A stretch of 47,739 bases of DNA from Deltaproteobacteria bacterium (GTDB lineage: Bacteria; Desulfobacterota; Desulfovibrionia; Desulfovibrionales; Desulfovibrionaceae): assembly GCA_031275645.1 (NCBI GenBank), contig JAISOL010000077.1, forward strand, positions 1 to 47,739, in the 5' to 3' direction. This document shows positions 25,676 to 35,272 of this stretch, one piece after another; positions within the stretch are counted from its first letter, which is position 1; each line of letters starts with the position of its first letter. The position numbers were made by a program, and so were the translations under genes. The notes below the pieces were generated by a model, which was not told the DNA's origin, searched no databases, and saw nothing but the letters and a program-made list of their open reading frames with translations.

Positions 25676-26749
25676 ATGATGCGAACTCCTATAACTGTGC
25701 TCATGTCAATATACAATGGCGAGGCGCATCTGGCCGAGACCATGGAAAGCGTTTTGGGGCAGACGTTTGCCGACTTTGCGTTCCTTATTATTGATGACGC
25801 CTCAACAGACGTCACTGCCGTCATGCTGGCCCGCTACGCCGCTATGGACAGGCGCGTGAAAATTCTCACCAATAAGTACAACCTGGGGCTGACCGCCAGC
25901 CTGAACAAGGGGTTGGCTCTCGTTGACACGCCCTATGTCGCCCGCATGGACGCGGACGACATCAGCCTGCCGGAGCGCCTGGAAAAGCAGTTGGCCCGCA
26001 TGACGGCCCAACCCGGAATTGCGGCTCTGGGTACATGGGTTGAACCCATAGGACCGGCCGGCGAAATGGTGGAAGCCTCCTGGTTCGCATATATCAGGCA
26101 ATTCGCAGACCCAGCAGATATTCGCAAGGCTCTGCTGCAAGGATACTCCGTGCTTGTCCACCCTTCGGCGATGATGCGCACGGAGGTCGTGAAAAGCATC
26201 GGCGCTTACCGCACATGTTTTCGTTATGCCCAGGATTACGACCTATGGCTGCGGCTCACTGAAGTGGGAGAACCGGCTGTGCTGCCGGAGGTTCTGCTGC
26301 GCTACCGGGTAAGCTCGCATTCGCTGTCAGTCACGCAACTCCCCTTGCAGATGGTCGGCAATGTCTGCGCCCTTGCCTCCGCCTTGATTCGGAGCCAGGG
26401 CCGGGACGATCCGCTCAAAGACCGCAAGACTGAGGTGGATAGGGATAGTATGGCCGCCCTGGCCGAGGCCGCCGGCGCAAAAGCGTATAACAGATGGCTG
26501 GAGTACTGCGCGAACGGAGAATACGCGATTACAAAACAGGATATGCTTTTCGTCTTTGAGAAAGGCATCCCGGCTTTCTTTAATGACGAAATGTTCAAAA
26601 TCCTGAACGCCGTGTTCCGCGCTCATACGGACAAGTGCAAAGAATTTATTGAAATAATAGAAGAAAAACTATCTTGCATTGATGAGCCGCAACACAGCGC
26701 TATGCTGAAAATTAAAAATGCCGCCCTGGATGCCATAAATTCCAGGTAA
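25676..26749 (+). CDS. Family 2 glycosyltransferase
   Basis: The 357-residue product has a classical GT2 GT-A domain: ITVLMSIYNGEAHLAETMES, FLIIDDASTDVTAVMLARYA, NLGLTASLNKGLALVDTPYV, ARMDADDISLPERLEKQLA (DxD). An acceptor region with FRYAQDYDLWLRLTEVGEPA (ED/QDYD-type) and LRYRVSSHSLS follows. It is an inverting enzyme adding one sugar to the glycan. The ATG follows AGAGAGATG; MMRTPITV or MRTPITV are equally possible. It ends seven bases before the convergent gene at 26757. Confidence 0.92.
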   Translation: MMRTPITVLMSIYNGEAHLAETMESVLGQTFADFAFLIIDDASTDVTAVMLARYAAMDRRVKILTNKYNLGLTASLNKGLALVDTPYVARMDADDISLPERLEKQLARMTAQPGIAALGTWVEPIGPAGEMVEASWFAYIRQFADPADIRKALLQGYSVLVHPSAMMRTEVVKSIGAYRTCFRYAQDYDLWLRLTEVGEPAVLPEVLLRYRVSSHSLSVTQLPLQMVGNVCALASALIRSQGRDDPLKDRKTEVDRDSMAALAEAAGAKAYNRWLEYCANGEYAITKQDMLFVFEKGIPAFFNDEMFKILNAVFRAHTDKCKEFIEIIEEKLSCIDEPQHSAMLKIKNAALDAINSR

Positions 26750-26756
26750 CGGCATA

Positions 26757-29351
26757 TCATTTCGCTCTTGCGGCCGCGATTTTCTGGATAGAGGCTGATA
26801 AAGCACCGGCCCGCGCAAGCCAGCTGTTTTCCACAGCCAATTGTTTCATCTTTTCCCCGGTATCCGGGATCTCCGCAATGCGGATCGCCTCGTCAATACG
26901 TTCGGAAAAAGCCGCGGAGCCATGCGCGTGCAACACGAGGGGAAAACGGATGCATTCAAGCATATCCGAAGTGACGACAACGGGCTTGCCCAAAGCGAAA
27001 TATTCAAAAAGCTTCAAAGGAGAAGTGGACTTGGCGATATCTCCAGGCTCAAAAGGTATCCAGCAGATATCGAACCAAAGCGCGTAGTTCGGCAGCTCCA
27101 TATAGTCAATAGCCCCCAGCAGAAGGCAATTGTCCGCCCTGGCGAACCTGCGCAGGCTGTTGCCGTAATCCGGCCCGATAAAGACAAAGCCGATATCTGT
27201 GCGCGAAGCTATGAGCGCATTCATGAGATCATAGTCAAGCCACGGCGCCAGGACGCCGAAATAACCGACTATTTTTTTGTGGCGCGACAGGAAAGGGGCC
27301 ATCCGGGAAGGAGGTGAGCTCGCGCGGGTGAAAGAAAAATAGTGAGCGGCATCCACCCCGTTTTGCAGCAGCACCACTTCCGCGGCCGATGAAGCCTTTG
27401 CTTCGTCGTACAATACTTTGGCTGAAGCCGTCACAATATCGGCATCGCGAAACATGAACTCCTTGTTCAAGCGCAGCCTAGCGATTATGCCACCGGAAAT
27501 TTTCTCGTCAATATGATCGATATAGTCATAGATAATAATATCACCGGAAGAAAGACGATGAAAATAAGATTCAGGGTAATCGTACGTACTGAAAAAAATG
27601 TGGGCTGCATCATGAGGCCCGTCAATCATGGCCGTATCGACAACCCAGACGTTATCCGCAACTTTGGCCGCTCCATCCAGAAATTGATATTGTTTGTAGA
27701 TAACGGAGTGGCCAAGCCGCCCGAGCGCCAAGGCCAATTGCTGTGGCCGCTGAAACAGCGCGTGATCCCAGGGCATGCTGCTTTCTATTATAATCCTGGA
27801 ACGTCCGTCATGTGTGTCCAGGTATTTTTGAAATTTTTTTACATTCCATACAGCTTTTCTGCGTAATACTCTGAAAAATTTTCCCCCCATGAACATGACG
27901 AAACAAGTCTTCAGCTTTTGTTTGACATAAAAAGAATATTTCTCAGGCAGCAAAGAAAGAGCAAATTTCAGCAGTAGAATGGCGAATGAATAAGCTTTTT
28001 TTCTTGCCAAAGAAATTACCTCAGGCCCCCTGCGCCTGGTGAGGCGCAGGGGGGTGTCGAGGCGCAAGAGACTGTCAACGTCTTCCGGCAGCAGAGCGCG
28101 GGGGTCGGCTGGCGCCGGCGGCAGCCGGCCCAGCATATCCGTCCAGCTTTCAGCTGAAGACTGAGGAGACCGCCCGTCCAGAAGTTCCGTTACCAGCTGA
28201 TCGTAGCGGGCATAAGTCCGCGTGGAGGCAAAGGCCTCAAGGATCTCGCGCGGCAGGTTCGGGCGAATCCGGCTCCGGCAGCTTTGGAGCATGGCCAGGG
28301 CCAGATCGGCGACAAGCTCTGGCGCCGGGCCAAGCGCTTCGGGATCGGTGAAAGCTTCCGGAACGGCATAAGAGAAACGCCGCTCCACGATCCGAATGCC
28401 GGGGCAGGCCTTGAAATGCCGCGCAAAGCCCACATCCGTGGTGACCACGGCCAAGTTGGCCGCCAGAGCCTCCAGAAGCGTGAGCTGTCCTCCTTCAATA
28501 GCCGAGGCGTGAACAAAAGCGTCGGCCATGAGATAAAGCCGCTCCGGCGCGGCGGCGTGGCCGAGATACCGGACGCGCTCCTGCAAATCGTTCTGTTCAA
28601 TATAGGAGAGGATCTCATCCCGGTAGGCCGTGTCGTAGGGATACCCCGCCAGCGCCAGCCTGGCTTCCGGCGCGAGATCGCGGAGGCGGCAGAAGGCCCG
28701 GACCAAGGCCGAAATTCTTTTGACGCGGTTCACGGAGGCCATGCCGACAAAAACATAATCTTCGGCGGAAAAACCCAAATCCGCGCGCAGGCGCGAGGCG
28801 CCCTCGCCGGCTTCGGAAGTAAAGCCGGAAAGATCAATGCCGTTGGGTATGGTCAGGCATTTTTCCGCCGCCACGCCCAGAGCCTGTATGCTGTATTCCC
28901 TGACCGCCTCGGAAACGGCCACAAAAAGCCTGGTATGTTCCGCGGCCAGGGCGAAGCGGGTTCTGTCCGCCTCGGAAAACCAGGCATAGATGTTGTGCAG
29001 AACCTGGATGAAAGGTATGTCTAAGGCCTTGTAAAGGTGGGCGGCCTGAAAGGAGTAATGGGCGAAGACCAGCCTGGGGGGGCGCCGCTCCAGTTCCAGC
29101 CGGAGTTTCGCTTCATCATAGGGAAGGACGCATACGCGCAGGCCGCGCCGGACGGCCTTGCGCGCGCCTTCGCCCACATCTCCCAGCACCAGGACGGCAA
29201 CTCTGTATCCCCTCCTCTCCAGAGCGAGGGACAGATCAATGACCACATTTTCCAGGCCGCCTTCCAACATGTTGTCCAACTGCATGAGGATGTCGCAGTC
29301 GGGCAGGGAGGCAACAAAGCCGGAGGCATCCGGCGGAGAAAGGTCGGGCAT
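26757..29351 (-). CDS. Bifunctional glycosyltransferase with two GT-B (GT4-like) modules
   Basis: The 864-residue product holds two complete GT-B modules. The first (~1-390) has MLEGGLENVVIDLSLALERR, HNIYAWFSEADRTRF, VGMASVNRVKRISALVRAF, HASAIEGGQLTLLEALAAN. The second (~500-864) has SSMPWDHALFQRPQQLALAL (the RPQ-L-A start of TuaH-type enzymes), DYIDHIDEKISGG, KIVGYFGVLAPWLDYDLMNA, STSPLKLFEYFALGKPVVV. A basic hydrophobic linker separates them. The start at 29351 (MPDLSPPD) has GGAGAG eight bases upstream; the longer frame lacks support. It is the only minus-strand gene in the locus and diverges from wecB. Confidence 0.9.
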   Translation of the reverse strand: MPDLSPPDASGFVASLPDCDILMQLDNMLEGGLENVVIDLSLALERRGYRVAVLVLGDVGEGARKAVRRGLRVCVLPYDEAKLRLELERRPPRLVFAHYSFQAAHLYKALDIPFIQVLHNIYAWFSEADRTRFALAAEHTRLFVAVSEAVREYSIQALGVAAEKCLTIPNGIDLSGFTSEAGEGASRLRADLGFSAEDYVFVGMASVNRVKRISALVRAFCRLRDLAPEARLALAGYPYDTAYRDEILSYIEQNDLQERVRYLGHAAAPERLYLMADAFVHASAIEGGQLTLLEALAANLAVVTTDVGFARHFKACPGIRIVERRFSYAVPEAFTDPEALGPAPELVADLALAMLQSCRSRIRPNLPREILEAFASTRTYARYDQLVTELLDGRSPQSSAESWTDMLGRLPPAPADPRALLPEDVDSLLRLDTPLRLTRRRGPEVISLARKKAYSFAILLLKFALSLLPEKYSFYVKQKLKTCFVMFMGGKFFRVLRRKAVWNVKKFQKYLDTHDGRSRIIIESSMPWDHALFQRPQQLALALGRLGHSVIYKQYQFLDGAAKVADNVWVVDTAMIDGPHDAAHIFFSTYDYPESYFHRLSSGDIIIYDYIDHIDEKISGGIIARLRLNKEFMFRDADIVTASAKVLYDEAKASSAAEVVLLQNGVDAAHYFSFTRASSPPSRMAPFLSRHKKIVGYFGVLAPWLDYDLMNALIASRTDIGFVFIGPDYGNSLRRFARADNCLLLGAIDYMELPNYALWFDICWIPFEPGDIAKSTSPLKLFEYFALGKPVVVTSDMLECIRFPLVLHAHGSAAFSERIDEAIRIAEIPDTGEKMKQLAVENSWLARAGALSASIQKIAAARAK

Positions 29352-29442
29352 GGGCGCTCTCCAAAGGGAATATTTCTGGCATAACCCGCGCAAAGCAAAC
29401 GAAGATATTTACAATACGCGCTCCGCCCTGTAAATCATTTCG

Positions 29443-30561
29443 ATGAAAAAAATCCTCCTGTTCATCGGCACCCGGCCGGAAGCCGTCAAAATGGTTCCTG
29501 TGCTACGGGCGCTACGCGTTGGATACTCCTTTGAGGCCCGCCTCGCCGCCACCGGCCAGCACCGGGAAATGCTGGCCCAGGCTCTGGCGGATTTCGGCGA
29601 AACCCCGGACATAAACCTGGATGTCATGACCGTCGGCCAAAGTTTGGCCGGGCTTTCCGCCCGCCTTTTCGAGGCCGTGGACGGCCTGCTCGCCCTGGAG
29701 CGCCCCGCCGCGATCCTGGCGCAGGGAGACACCACCACCGTGCAGGTGGCCGCCCTGTGCGCCTTTTACCGGCGCATTCCCGTGGGGCATGTGGAAGCGG
29801 GTTTACGCAGCCGCGACCTTTCGGCGCCTTTTCCTGAAGAACTGAACCGCCGTATCGCCGGACTGGTCAGCACCCTGCATTTCGCGCCCACGAATCGCGC
29901 CCGCGACAACTTGCTGGCCGAGGGCGTGCCGGCGGAAAATCTCCTGGTCACCGGCAACACCGTCATTGACGCGCTGCTCTGGATGCGGGAGCAAGTGCGG
30001 CGCGCTCCCCCGCCCCTGCCCGCCCGGATTGAGGAAGCCCTGGCCGCCGGGCGGCGTATTGTGCTGGTCACCGGGCACAGGAGGGAAAATTTCGGCGAAG
30101 GTTTCCGGAACATCTGCGCGGCCTTGCGGGAACTCGCCCTCTCCTTCCAGGATGCGCGTATCGTATATCCGGTGCACCTGAATCCTCAGGTGCGCGGCGA
30201 GGTGCTGCGATCCTTGGGCGGCACGCCGGGCGTCATTCTGGAAGAACCGCTTACCTATAAGCCCTTTGTCCGGCTGATGGACGCCTCGCATATAATTCTG
30301 ACCGACTCCGGCGGCATCCAGGAAGAAGGCCCTTCCCTGGGCAAACCGGTACTGGTGATGCGCGAGGTGACTGAGCGGCCCGAGGGAGTGGAGGCCGGCG
30401 TAAACAAGCTGGTGGGGACAGACCCCCGGCGCATTGTGGATGAGACAACGCGCCTGCTGAAAGATGACGCCGCATATGGTCGTATGGCCCAGGCGCGCAA
30501 TCCCTACGGCGATGGCCACGCCGCCGGCCGCATCGCGGATTTTCTCAGGCGCCGGCTATGA
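29443..30561 (+). CDS. wecB: UDP-N-acetylglucosamine 2-epimerase (non-hydrolysing)
   Basis: WecB interconverts UDP-GlcNAc and UDP-ManNAc, providing a ManNAc-type precursor for the glycan. The 372-residue product has family landmarks in order: LFIGTRPEAVKMVPVLRAL (~5-23), TGQHREML, AQGDTTTVQVAALCAFYRRI, GHVEAGLRSRDLSAPFPEEL, VLVTGHRRENFGEGF, LTDSGGIQEEGPSLGKPVLV. It is the only sugar-nucleotide enzyme in the locus. A UDP-ManNAc dehydrogenase (wecC) is not present in the window. Its TGA overlaps the ATG of the next gene. Confidence 0.95.
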   Translation: MKKILLFIGTRPEAVKMVPVLRALRVGYSFEARLAATGQHREMLAQALADFGETPDINLDVMTVGQSLAGLSARLFEAVDGLLALERPAAILAQGDTTTVQVAALCAFYRRIPVGHVEAGLRSRDLSAPFPEELNRRIAGLVSTLHFAPTNRARDNLLAEGVPAENLLVTGNTVIDALLWMREQVRRAPPPLPARIEEALAAGRRIVLVTGHRRENFGEGFRNICAALRELALSFQDARIVYPVHLNPQVRGEVLRSLGGTPGVILEEPLTYKPFVRLMDASHIILTDSGGIQEEGPSLGKPVLVMREVTERPEGVEAGVNKLVGTDPRRIVDETTRLLKDDAAYGRMAQARNPYGDGHAAGRIADFLRRRL

Positions 30562-31745
30562 AGCCCTTTTCCGCCCTGACCTCCCGCGCGCGCGGCAGCC
30601 TGATCCGGCAGGCTCGACAAGCCGGCCTCTTGCCTGACGACAGACGCGGCATAGTTTTCCTCGCTCCGCACCCTGCGGAGCTGGACGCGGCGGACGGCTT
30701 CGCGCGGCGAATAAGGAGCATCGACGCTACATTCAAAGAGTCGCCGCGCTGGTATGTCCGGACCGGATTCGTCGGCAAACCCGGTATCCATCGCTATGCG
30801 GACGGAAGCTTTTCCATTCGCTTGCCCTTGTGGCATCTTCCTCTGTTTTTTGCTGTACTCGGCCTTATTCTGCACAATAAAATCCAGTACCTGCACGGCG
30901 TGTGGAACTGCGCGCGCGGAATAGACACGCTTATACAATATCTGCCGGACATATTTCGCATTGTCGATTTGCACGGAGCTGTCCCCGAAGAGAGCCGCTA
31001 CCTGGGCAGATCTGTGCCGCGCCGCGCCATTTTGAGTTTTGTTGAAAGAATATGCGTCAGGCGGGCAAGTCTCATCATCGGTGTGAGCAACAAACTGATC
31101 GAACATATTGCCGGCAAGTATCCGGGCCTGCGTTGCCGCACGCTTGCCATTCCCGTCTTCTCTTCCGGCGCGTCCGCAAGGGAGGACTCCGCGGAGATTG
31201 AACGCCTATTCCCTCCCGATGCCATGAACCTGCCGGGCGTTATTTATGCCGGAAGCCTTCATGCCTGGCAACTGCTGCCGCGCATGTTCGCCGCCATTTC
31301 GGGCCGCCTGGAGCAGGCCCGCTATCTCGTGCTGACCCCGGCTCCGCCGGCCTTGCCTCCGGCCTTGTCCGAAGCGCTCTCGCGCGGCGGACACCTGCGC
31401 CTGGCGCGAGCCGCGCCGGAGCAGGTAGCCGCGCTCTACAAATTCTTTCAATACGGTTTCATTATCCGGGAACCCAGCATCGTGAACAAAGTCGCCTGTC
31501 CGACCAAACTGATTGAATATCTGGAACATGAAATCATTCCCATTATGCTTTCACGGGAAATAGGCGATTTCGCGGAGCTAGGGCTACGTTACCTGCCCTT
31601 GGAAGAATTTGAGCGTGGACGCTTGCTTGGCCGGGAAGAATTCGACTCCGCCGTGAAAGAAAACAAGAGAGTGCTGCAACGCTTGTCAATGATGCGGGAG
31701 CAGGGCCTGTCGGCCTTGTGCGCCATCGTGCGCGAAAGACAGTAG
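30558..31745 (+). CDS. GT4-like glycosyltransferase, paralogue of the second module at 23216
   Basis: The 395-residue product matches the C-terminal module of the 814-residue fusion: IVDLHGAVPEESRYLG, VIYAGSLHAWQLLPRM, NKVACPTKLIEYLEHEIIPI, GDFAELGLRYLPLEEFERG. The two are paralogues, with this copy free and much more GC-rich. The active fold is inferred to be GT-B; donor and acceptor are unknown. ATG 30558 overlaps the wecB stop (ATGA), so the two are translationally coupled. It is the last intact gene of the locus. Confidence 0.85.
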   Translation: MKPFSALTSRARGSLIRQARQAGLLPDDRRGIVFLAPHPAELDAADGFARRIRSIDATFKESPRWYVRTGFVGKPGIHRYADGSFSIRLPLWHLPLFFAVLGLILHNKIQYLHGVWNCARGIDTLIQYLPDIFRIVDLHGAVPEESRYLGRSVPRRAILSFVERICVRRASLIIGVSNKLIEHIAGKYPGLRCRTLAIPVFSSGASAREDSAEIERLFPPDAMNLPGVIYAGSLHAWQLLPRMFAAISGRLEQARYLVLTPAPPALPPALSEALSRGGHLRLARAAPEQVAALYKFFQYGFIIREPSIVNKVACPTKLIEYLEHEIIPIMLSREIGDFAELGLRYLPLEEFERGRLLGREEFDSAVKENKRVLQRLSMMREQGLSALCAIVRERQ

Positions 31746-31774
31746 CCTTCCAGGGTATGGGGAGCTGAAATAAA

Positions 31775-31942
31775 ATGCAGGTTAGCGGAACGCTGCCATC
31801 CGGATTCATCGCCAACATCAGGCTCCCGGTCACGCGACGCGAAATCCTGCTCCAGCGACCTGAAATCGCAGGCAAAGATGACCGCCGAACGGACGGAGAA
31901 GCGAAATCATCAAAACGAACCCTATTGTCGGATCAAGTCTGA
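31775..31942 (+). CDS. Small uncharacterised reading frame
   Basis: A 55-codon frame (start MQVSGTLPSGFIANIRLP) begins 11 bases after GGGGAG and ends before the decayed transposase. The product is basic, with no signal peptide or domain I recognise. It lies in a degenerate spacer after the polysaccharide locus, so it may be debris rather than a gene. Confidence 0.25.
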   Translation: MQVSGTLPSGFIANIRLPVTRREILLQRPEIAGKDDRRTDGEAKSSKRTLLSDQV

Positions 31943-31968
31943 ACTACTACAGGTAACCGGCAGGCTCA

Positions 31969-32200
31969 TCAGGACGTGAGACTGGCGGCAAGCCGCTTCA
32001 CTTCGTCAAGGGAAAGAGCTGAAAAAACGCATCCAGTTGCCTAATTGCGTTCCATCAGTTTTGCGTATCTTGGGCATCTCCAAGAGGTCTATTTCTATGG
32101 ATTCAGGGAAATGCGCTCCGGTTATGTATGATAGACATCATTCTCTTTGATCAACACAAAATCAGTTATCAAGATGCTGATTACATTGGTCGCGTTAAAT
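31969..32200 (-). pseudogene. Decayed Rpn/PD-(D/E)XK nuclease family transposase
   Basis: Read on the minus strand, three frames together spell pieces of a Rpn (recombination-promoting nuclease, YhgA-like) protein: NVISILITDFVLIKENDVYH, then after a frameshift TGAHFPESIEIDLLEMPKIR and GNWMRFFSS, then after another shift LDEVKRLAASLTS and a stop. The order and spacing match the ...ISILxTDF...YH...IEIHLLELPK... pattern of the family. The N-terminal half is missing and thyX begins next to the break. It is a mobile-gene fossil at the right edge of the polysaccharide locus. Confidence 0.65.
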
Positions 32201-32225
32201 GTTGAACATGTGATTCCGCTGCGTT

Positions 32226-32963
32226 TCAGGCAAAGCTCTGTTCCCGCACCGGGTAGCGGCCGCAGGTGAATTTTCCGCCCTCCGGGCAATAGCCCAGTCT
32301 TTCGCAGCGCGCTCCGGCGTGGCGAAAAATCACAGGCAGAGCCTCCCGGCACAAAGCAAGGCAGATGTGGGCCAGGCGGCGTATCTCCCACTGCGCCCGG
32401 TTGCAGCAGCGCTGCTCGAAAAAATTCAGCAGAGAACGGCAGTTCATGGTAAAGACAATACGGGTCACGGCCGCCTGGGGCAGGACAAAGCGGGCGTCCT
32501 CGGCCGCCAGATCCCCCCGGCCGTCGGCCTCCAGCAGAGACTTGAGCCGGCGGTAGGTTTTCCGCAGGCCCTCCATACAGCTGGAAAAGGCAGCCTCTCC
32601 TTCGGGGTTGCCCTTGATGGCCGGAGGCAGGATATAGTCGAAATTTCCGCCGTCAACATAGCGCTGGCTTTGTTGGGAAAAAGAGGCCAGACGATGCCGG
32701 ACCAGCTGATGGGTCAGGGCGCGCGAAACCCCTTCCGCCGCGAAGGTAAAGGAAACATGCTCCACCGGGCTCACATGTCCTGAAGACAGCACATTCTCGA
32801 TAAATTCCGCCTGTTTTTCCCGGCCGATTTCGCCGCTGAGCAGGAGCGGCCACAGGTCGGCCACAAATCCGGCGTGATAGCACTGCCTGAAAGCCGCGTA
32901 AATTAATTCCACGCTGTTGGGAGTGCAGGACAGGAGTTCAACTCTGGGTTCAACCGGGGGCAT
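32226..32963 (-). CDS. thyX: Flavin-dependent thymidylate synthase ThyX
   Basis: ThyX makes dTMP from dUMP with methylene-tetrahydrofolate, FAD and NADPH. The 245-residue product has the family signature RHR-x7-S exactly (Arg89-His90-Arg91 to Ser99, in RHRLASFSQQSQRY). It also has an upstream histidine-rich EHVSFTFAAEGVSRALTHQL and C-terminal LLNFFEQRCCNRAQWEIRRL. It ends the minus-strand set ruvA-ruvB-thyX, starting 15 bases after ruvB. The last residues may be slightly altered where the mobile-gene debris begins. Confidence 0.95.
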   Translation of the reverse strand: MPPVEPRVELLSCTPNSVELIYAAFRQCYHAGFVADLWPLLLSGEIGREKQAEFIENVLSSGHVSPVEHVSFTFAAEGVSRALTHQLVRHRLASFSQQSQRYVDGGNFDYILPPAIKGNPEGEAAFSSCMEGLRKTYRRLKSLLEADGRGDLAAEDARFVLPQAAVTRIVFTMNCRSLLNFFEQRCCNRAQWEIRRLAHICLALCREALPVIFRHAGARCERLGYCPEGGKFTCGRYPVREQSFA

Positions 32964-32978
32964 GGCCGTATATTCTCC

Positions 32979-34001
32979 CTATCCCGGCAATTTTTTCAAA
33001 TGCCGGTAAGCTCTGTGGGTGGCCACGCGCCCGCGGGAGGTGCGCTTCAAAAATCCCATCCGCATAAGATACGGTTCATGGATGTCCTCCAGGGTGCGCT
33101 CGTCCTCGCTGCAGGCCGCGGCCAGAGTTTTCAGGCCCACAGGCCCCCCCTCGTAGTGTTCTATAATGACGGAAAGGAGCTTGCGGTCCATATGGTCCAG
33201 GCCGCTCTCGTCCACCTCCATGCGGCTCAGGGCGAAGGCGGCCTCCTCGGCTTCGACCGAGGATTTCCCGTTCACCAGGCAGAAATCCCATACCCGGCGG
33301 AGCAGACGGTTGGCTATGCGCGGGGTGCCGCGCGCGCGGCGGCCTATCTCCAGAGCGCCCTCGGAGCTGACGGCGACTCCCAGAATGCGCGCGGAACGCG
33401 CCACGATACGCGCCAAATCCTCAGGAGAATAAAAATCCAGGTGCAGGGCTATGCCGAAGCGATCCTGCAGAGGAGCCGACAAAAGTCCAGTACGGGTGGT
33501 AGCGCCCACCAGGGTGAAAGGTTTCAGATCCAGCTTGACCGTCCTGGCGCCGGCTCCCTGTCCGACCACCAGATCCAGCGTGAAATCCTCCATAGCCGGG
33601 TAAAGCACCTCTTCCACCGCTATGGGCATACGGTGGATTTCATCGACAAACAGCAGATCATTCTGTTCCAGCCCTGTCAGGATGGCGGCCAAATCCCCGC
33701 TGCGTTCCAGCACCGGCCCGGAAGTGGAAACCAGATTCACGCCCAGCTCGCTGGCCATGATCCGGGCCAGCGTGGTTTTGCCCAGGCCGGGGCTGCCGTG
33801 AAAAATGGTATGATCCATGGCCTGGCGGCGTTCCCGCGCGGCTTGAAGATAGACCCGCAGGTTGGCTTTCAATGTGCTGTGCCCGATGAATTCATCCAGG
33901 CTGCGCGGCCTGACATTGTCATCCGGCAGGAACGGGCCGGAAGAGCCCGGAACGGCCCCTACCTCTCCGTGTGAGGCAAAAATGCTGTCTTTTGTCGCCA
34001 T
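32979..34001 (-). CDS. ruvB: Holliday junction branch-migration ATPase RuvB
   Basis: RuvB is the hexameric AAA+ motor that drives branch migration with RuvA. The 340-residue product has [20 protein letters not shown], Walker [11 protein letters not shown] (~68-77), Walker [12 protein letters not shown], sensor [19 protein letters not shown], and the C-terminal winged helix [20 protein letters not shown]. It starts 21 bases downstream of ruvA. ruvC is not in the window. Confidence 0.97.
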   Translation of the reverse strand: MATKDSIFASHGEVGAVPGSSGPFLPDDNVRPRSLDEFIGHSTLKANLRVYLQAARERRQAMDHTIFHGSPGLGKTTLARIMASELGVNLVSTSGPVLERSGDLAAILTGLEQNDLLFVDEIHRMPIAVEEVLYPAMEDFTLDLVVGQGAGARTVKLDLKPFTLVGATTRTGLLSAPLQDRFGIALHLDFYSPEDLARIVARSARILGVAVSSEGALEIGRRARGTPRIANRLLRRVWDFCLVNGKSSVEAEEAAFALSRMEVDESGLDHMDRKLLSVIIEHYEGGPVGLKTLAAACSEDERTLEDIHEPYLMRMGFLKRTSRGRVATHRAYRHLKKLPG

Positions 34002-34022
34002 AACGCTCTTTCCGGATCCGGC

Positions 34023-34634
34023 TTATCTGCGCCTCGAGGAGAGACGCTTCAGGGCGGCGCGCAGAAGCTCGCCCATATCCGCGCCCTTTTCCGCGCCCAG
34101 ACTCTCCCTGAGCGCGTCCGCCGCCTCCTCTTCGGCATAGCCGAGATTGACCAGACCCGCAAGCGCATCCCGGAACAAAGCGGATGAGTCTCCCTTATCC
34201 CCAAGCGCGCCCGTTCCGGTCAGAGCCGACAGTTTCAGCTTGTACTTCAACTCAAGAAAAATCTGCTGCGCGCCTTTTCTGCCTATGCCGGAAACTCTGG
34301 AAAGCCCCAGAACATCATCCTCCAGCACCAGACGGCGCAGACCCTCCGGGCTGAACACTCCCAGGATGGCCTGCGCTGTCCTGGGCCCCACCCGGTTGAT
34401 GCCGAGCAGCAACTGAAAGGTCTCACGCTCGTCCCAAGTCTCGAAGCCATATAAGCCCAAAGAATTCTCGCTCACCTGGGTATAAACGTAAAAATTCACC
34501 TCCCTCCCTTTTCCCGGCAGACGGGCCAAAGAGGAATCCGTGAGAGAAAGCTCGTACCCCACTCCGCCGCTGCACAGAACCAGACAGGAGTGCTCGGTTT
34601 TTTCCAGCAAAGTTCCGCGGACAAAGCCTATCAT
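34023..34634 (-). CDS. ruvA: Holliday junction DNA-binding protein RuvA
   Basis: RuvA binds the four-way junction and positions RuvB. The 203-residue product starts MIGFVRGTLLEKTEHSCLVL as usual. It has the OB-fold VNFYVYTQVSENSLGLYGF, helix-hairpin-helix motifs in LLLGINRVGPRTAQAILG and RVSGIGRKGAQQIFLELK, and a C-terminal domain III (LAGLVNLGYAEEEAADALRE) that contacts RuvB. The start at 34634 gives the conserved N-terminus. trmH lies 19 bases upstream. Confidence 0.96.
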   Translation of the reverse strand: MIGFVRGTLLEKTEHSCLVLCSGGVGYELSLTDSSLARLPGKGREVNFYVYTQVSENSLGLYGFETWDERETFQLLLGINRVGPRTAQAILGVFSPEGLRRLVLEDDVLGLSRVSGIGRKGAQQIFLELKYKLKLSALTGTGALGDKGDSSALFRDALAGLVNLGYAEEEAADALRESLGAEKGADMGELLRAALKRLSSRRR

Positions 34635-34653
34635 GTCGATTCCTCGCCCGGAG

Positions 34654-35244
34654 TCATTTTTGCGCCCACAAAGCGGACAGGGCCGCAAGTTCCTCTCCGG
34701 AGCAGGAAGGGCGGTCGTACAATCCGGCGGCGGCCCGCTGCCGCGAGGCTTCGTAAAGGATCAGGGCGGCGGCCACGGAGACGTTGAAACTCTGGATCAT
34801 GCCGTACATGGGTATATGGATGGCGTCGTCCGCCAGGGAGAAAAGCTCCTCCGCCACCCCGCCGTGTTCGTTGCCCAGGATGAAGGCGCTGGGCCCGGTA
34901 AAATCACAGGCGTGTACAGGCCGTGAATCCGCGGTACAAACAGCGGCGTAAACGCGCATACCCCCGGATCGGAGATCTTTCAGCAGCGCGCCGGCATCGG
35001 CATAGCGGCGGCTCTCCACCCATTTGCGGGCCGAGGCCGAACTTTTGGCGCTGAGGAGGGGAAAGGAGTTGCCTGTATAATATAAATGCACGCAAGGCAC
35101 GCCGAAAGCGTCGCAGCTCCGGTAAATGGCGGAGACATTATGGGGATCGTGTATGTTATCCAGAATCAGAGTCAAATCTTTTTGACGGCGTTCCAGGACA
35201 AGCCGGATTTTTTCCATCCGTGAAGGGGTGCGGGGATTGTTCAT
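34654..35244 (-). CDS. trmH: SpoU/TrmH-family RNA 2'-O-methyltransferase
   Basis: The 196-residue product has the knotted SPOUT signature: LILDNIHDPHNVSAIYRSCD (motif 1, ~21-40), PSAFILGNEHGGVAEELFSL (motif 2), IPMYGMIQSFNVSVAAALIL (motif 3). It fits TrmH, which methylates G18 of tRNA; motif order cannot exclude another RNA target. The start MNNPRTPSRMEKIRLVLERR gives a typical length. It is 28 bases downstream of hypC and upstream of ruvA. Confidence 0.88.
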   Translation of the reverse strand: MNNPRTPSRMEKIRLVLERRQKDLTLILDNIHDPHNVSAIYRSCDAFGVPCVHLYYTGNSFPLLSAKSSASARKWVESRRYADAGALLKDLRSGGMRVYAAVCTADSRPVHACDFTGPSAFILGNEHGGVAEELFSLADDAIHIPMYGMIQSFNVSVAAALILYEASRQRAAAGLYDRPSCSGEELAALSALWAQK

Positions 35245-35272
35245 ATCGCAGCGTGGACCGGGATCGAAAATT

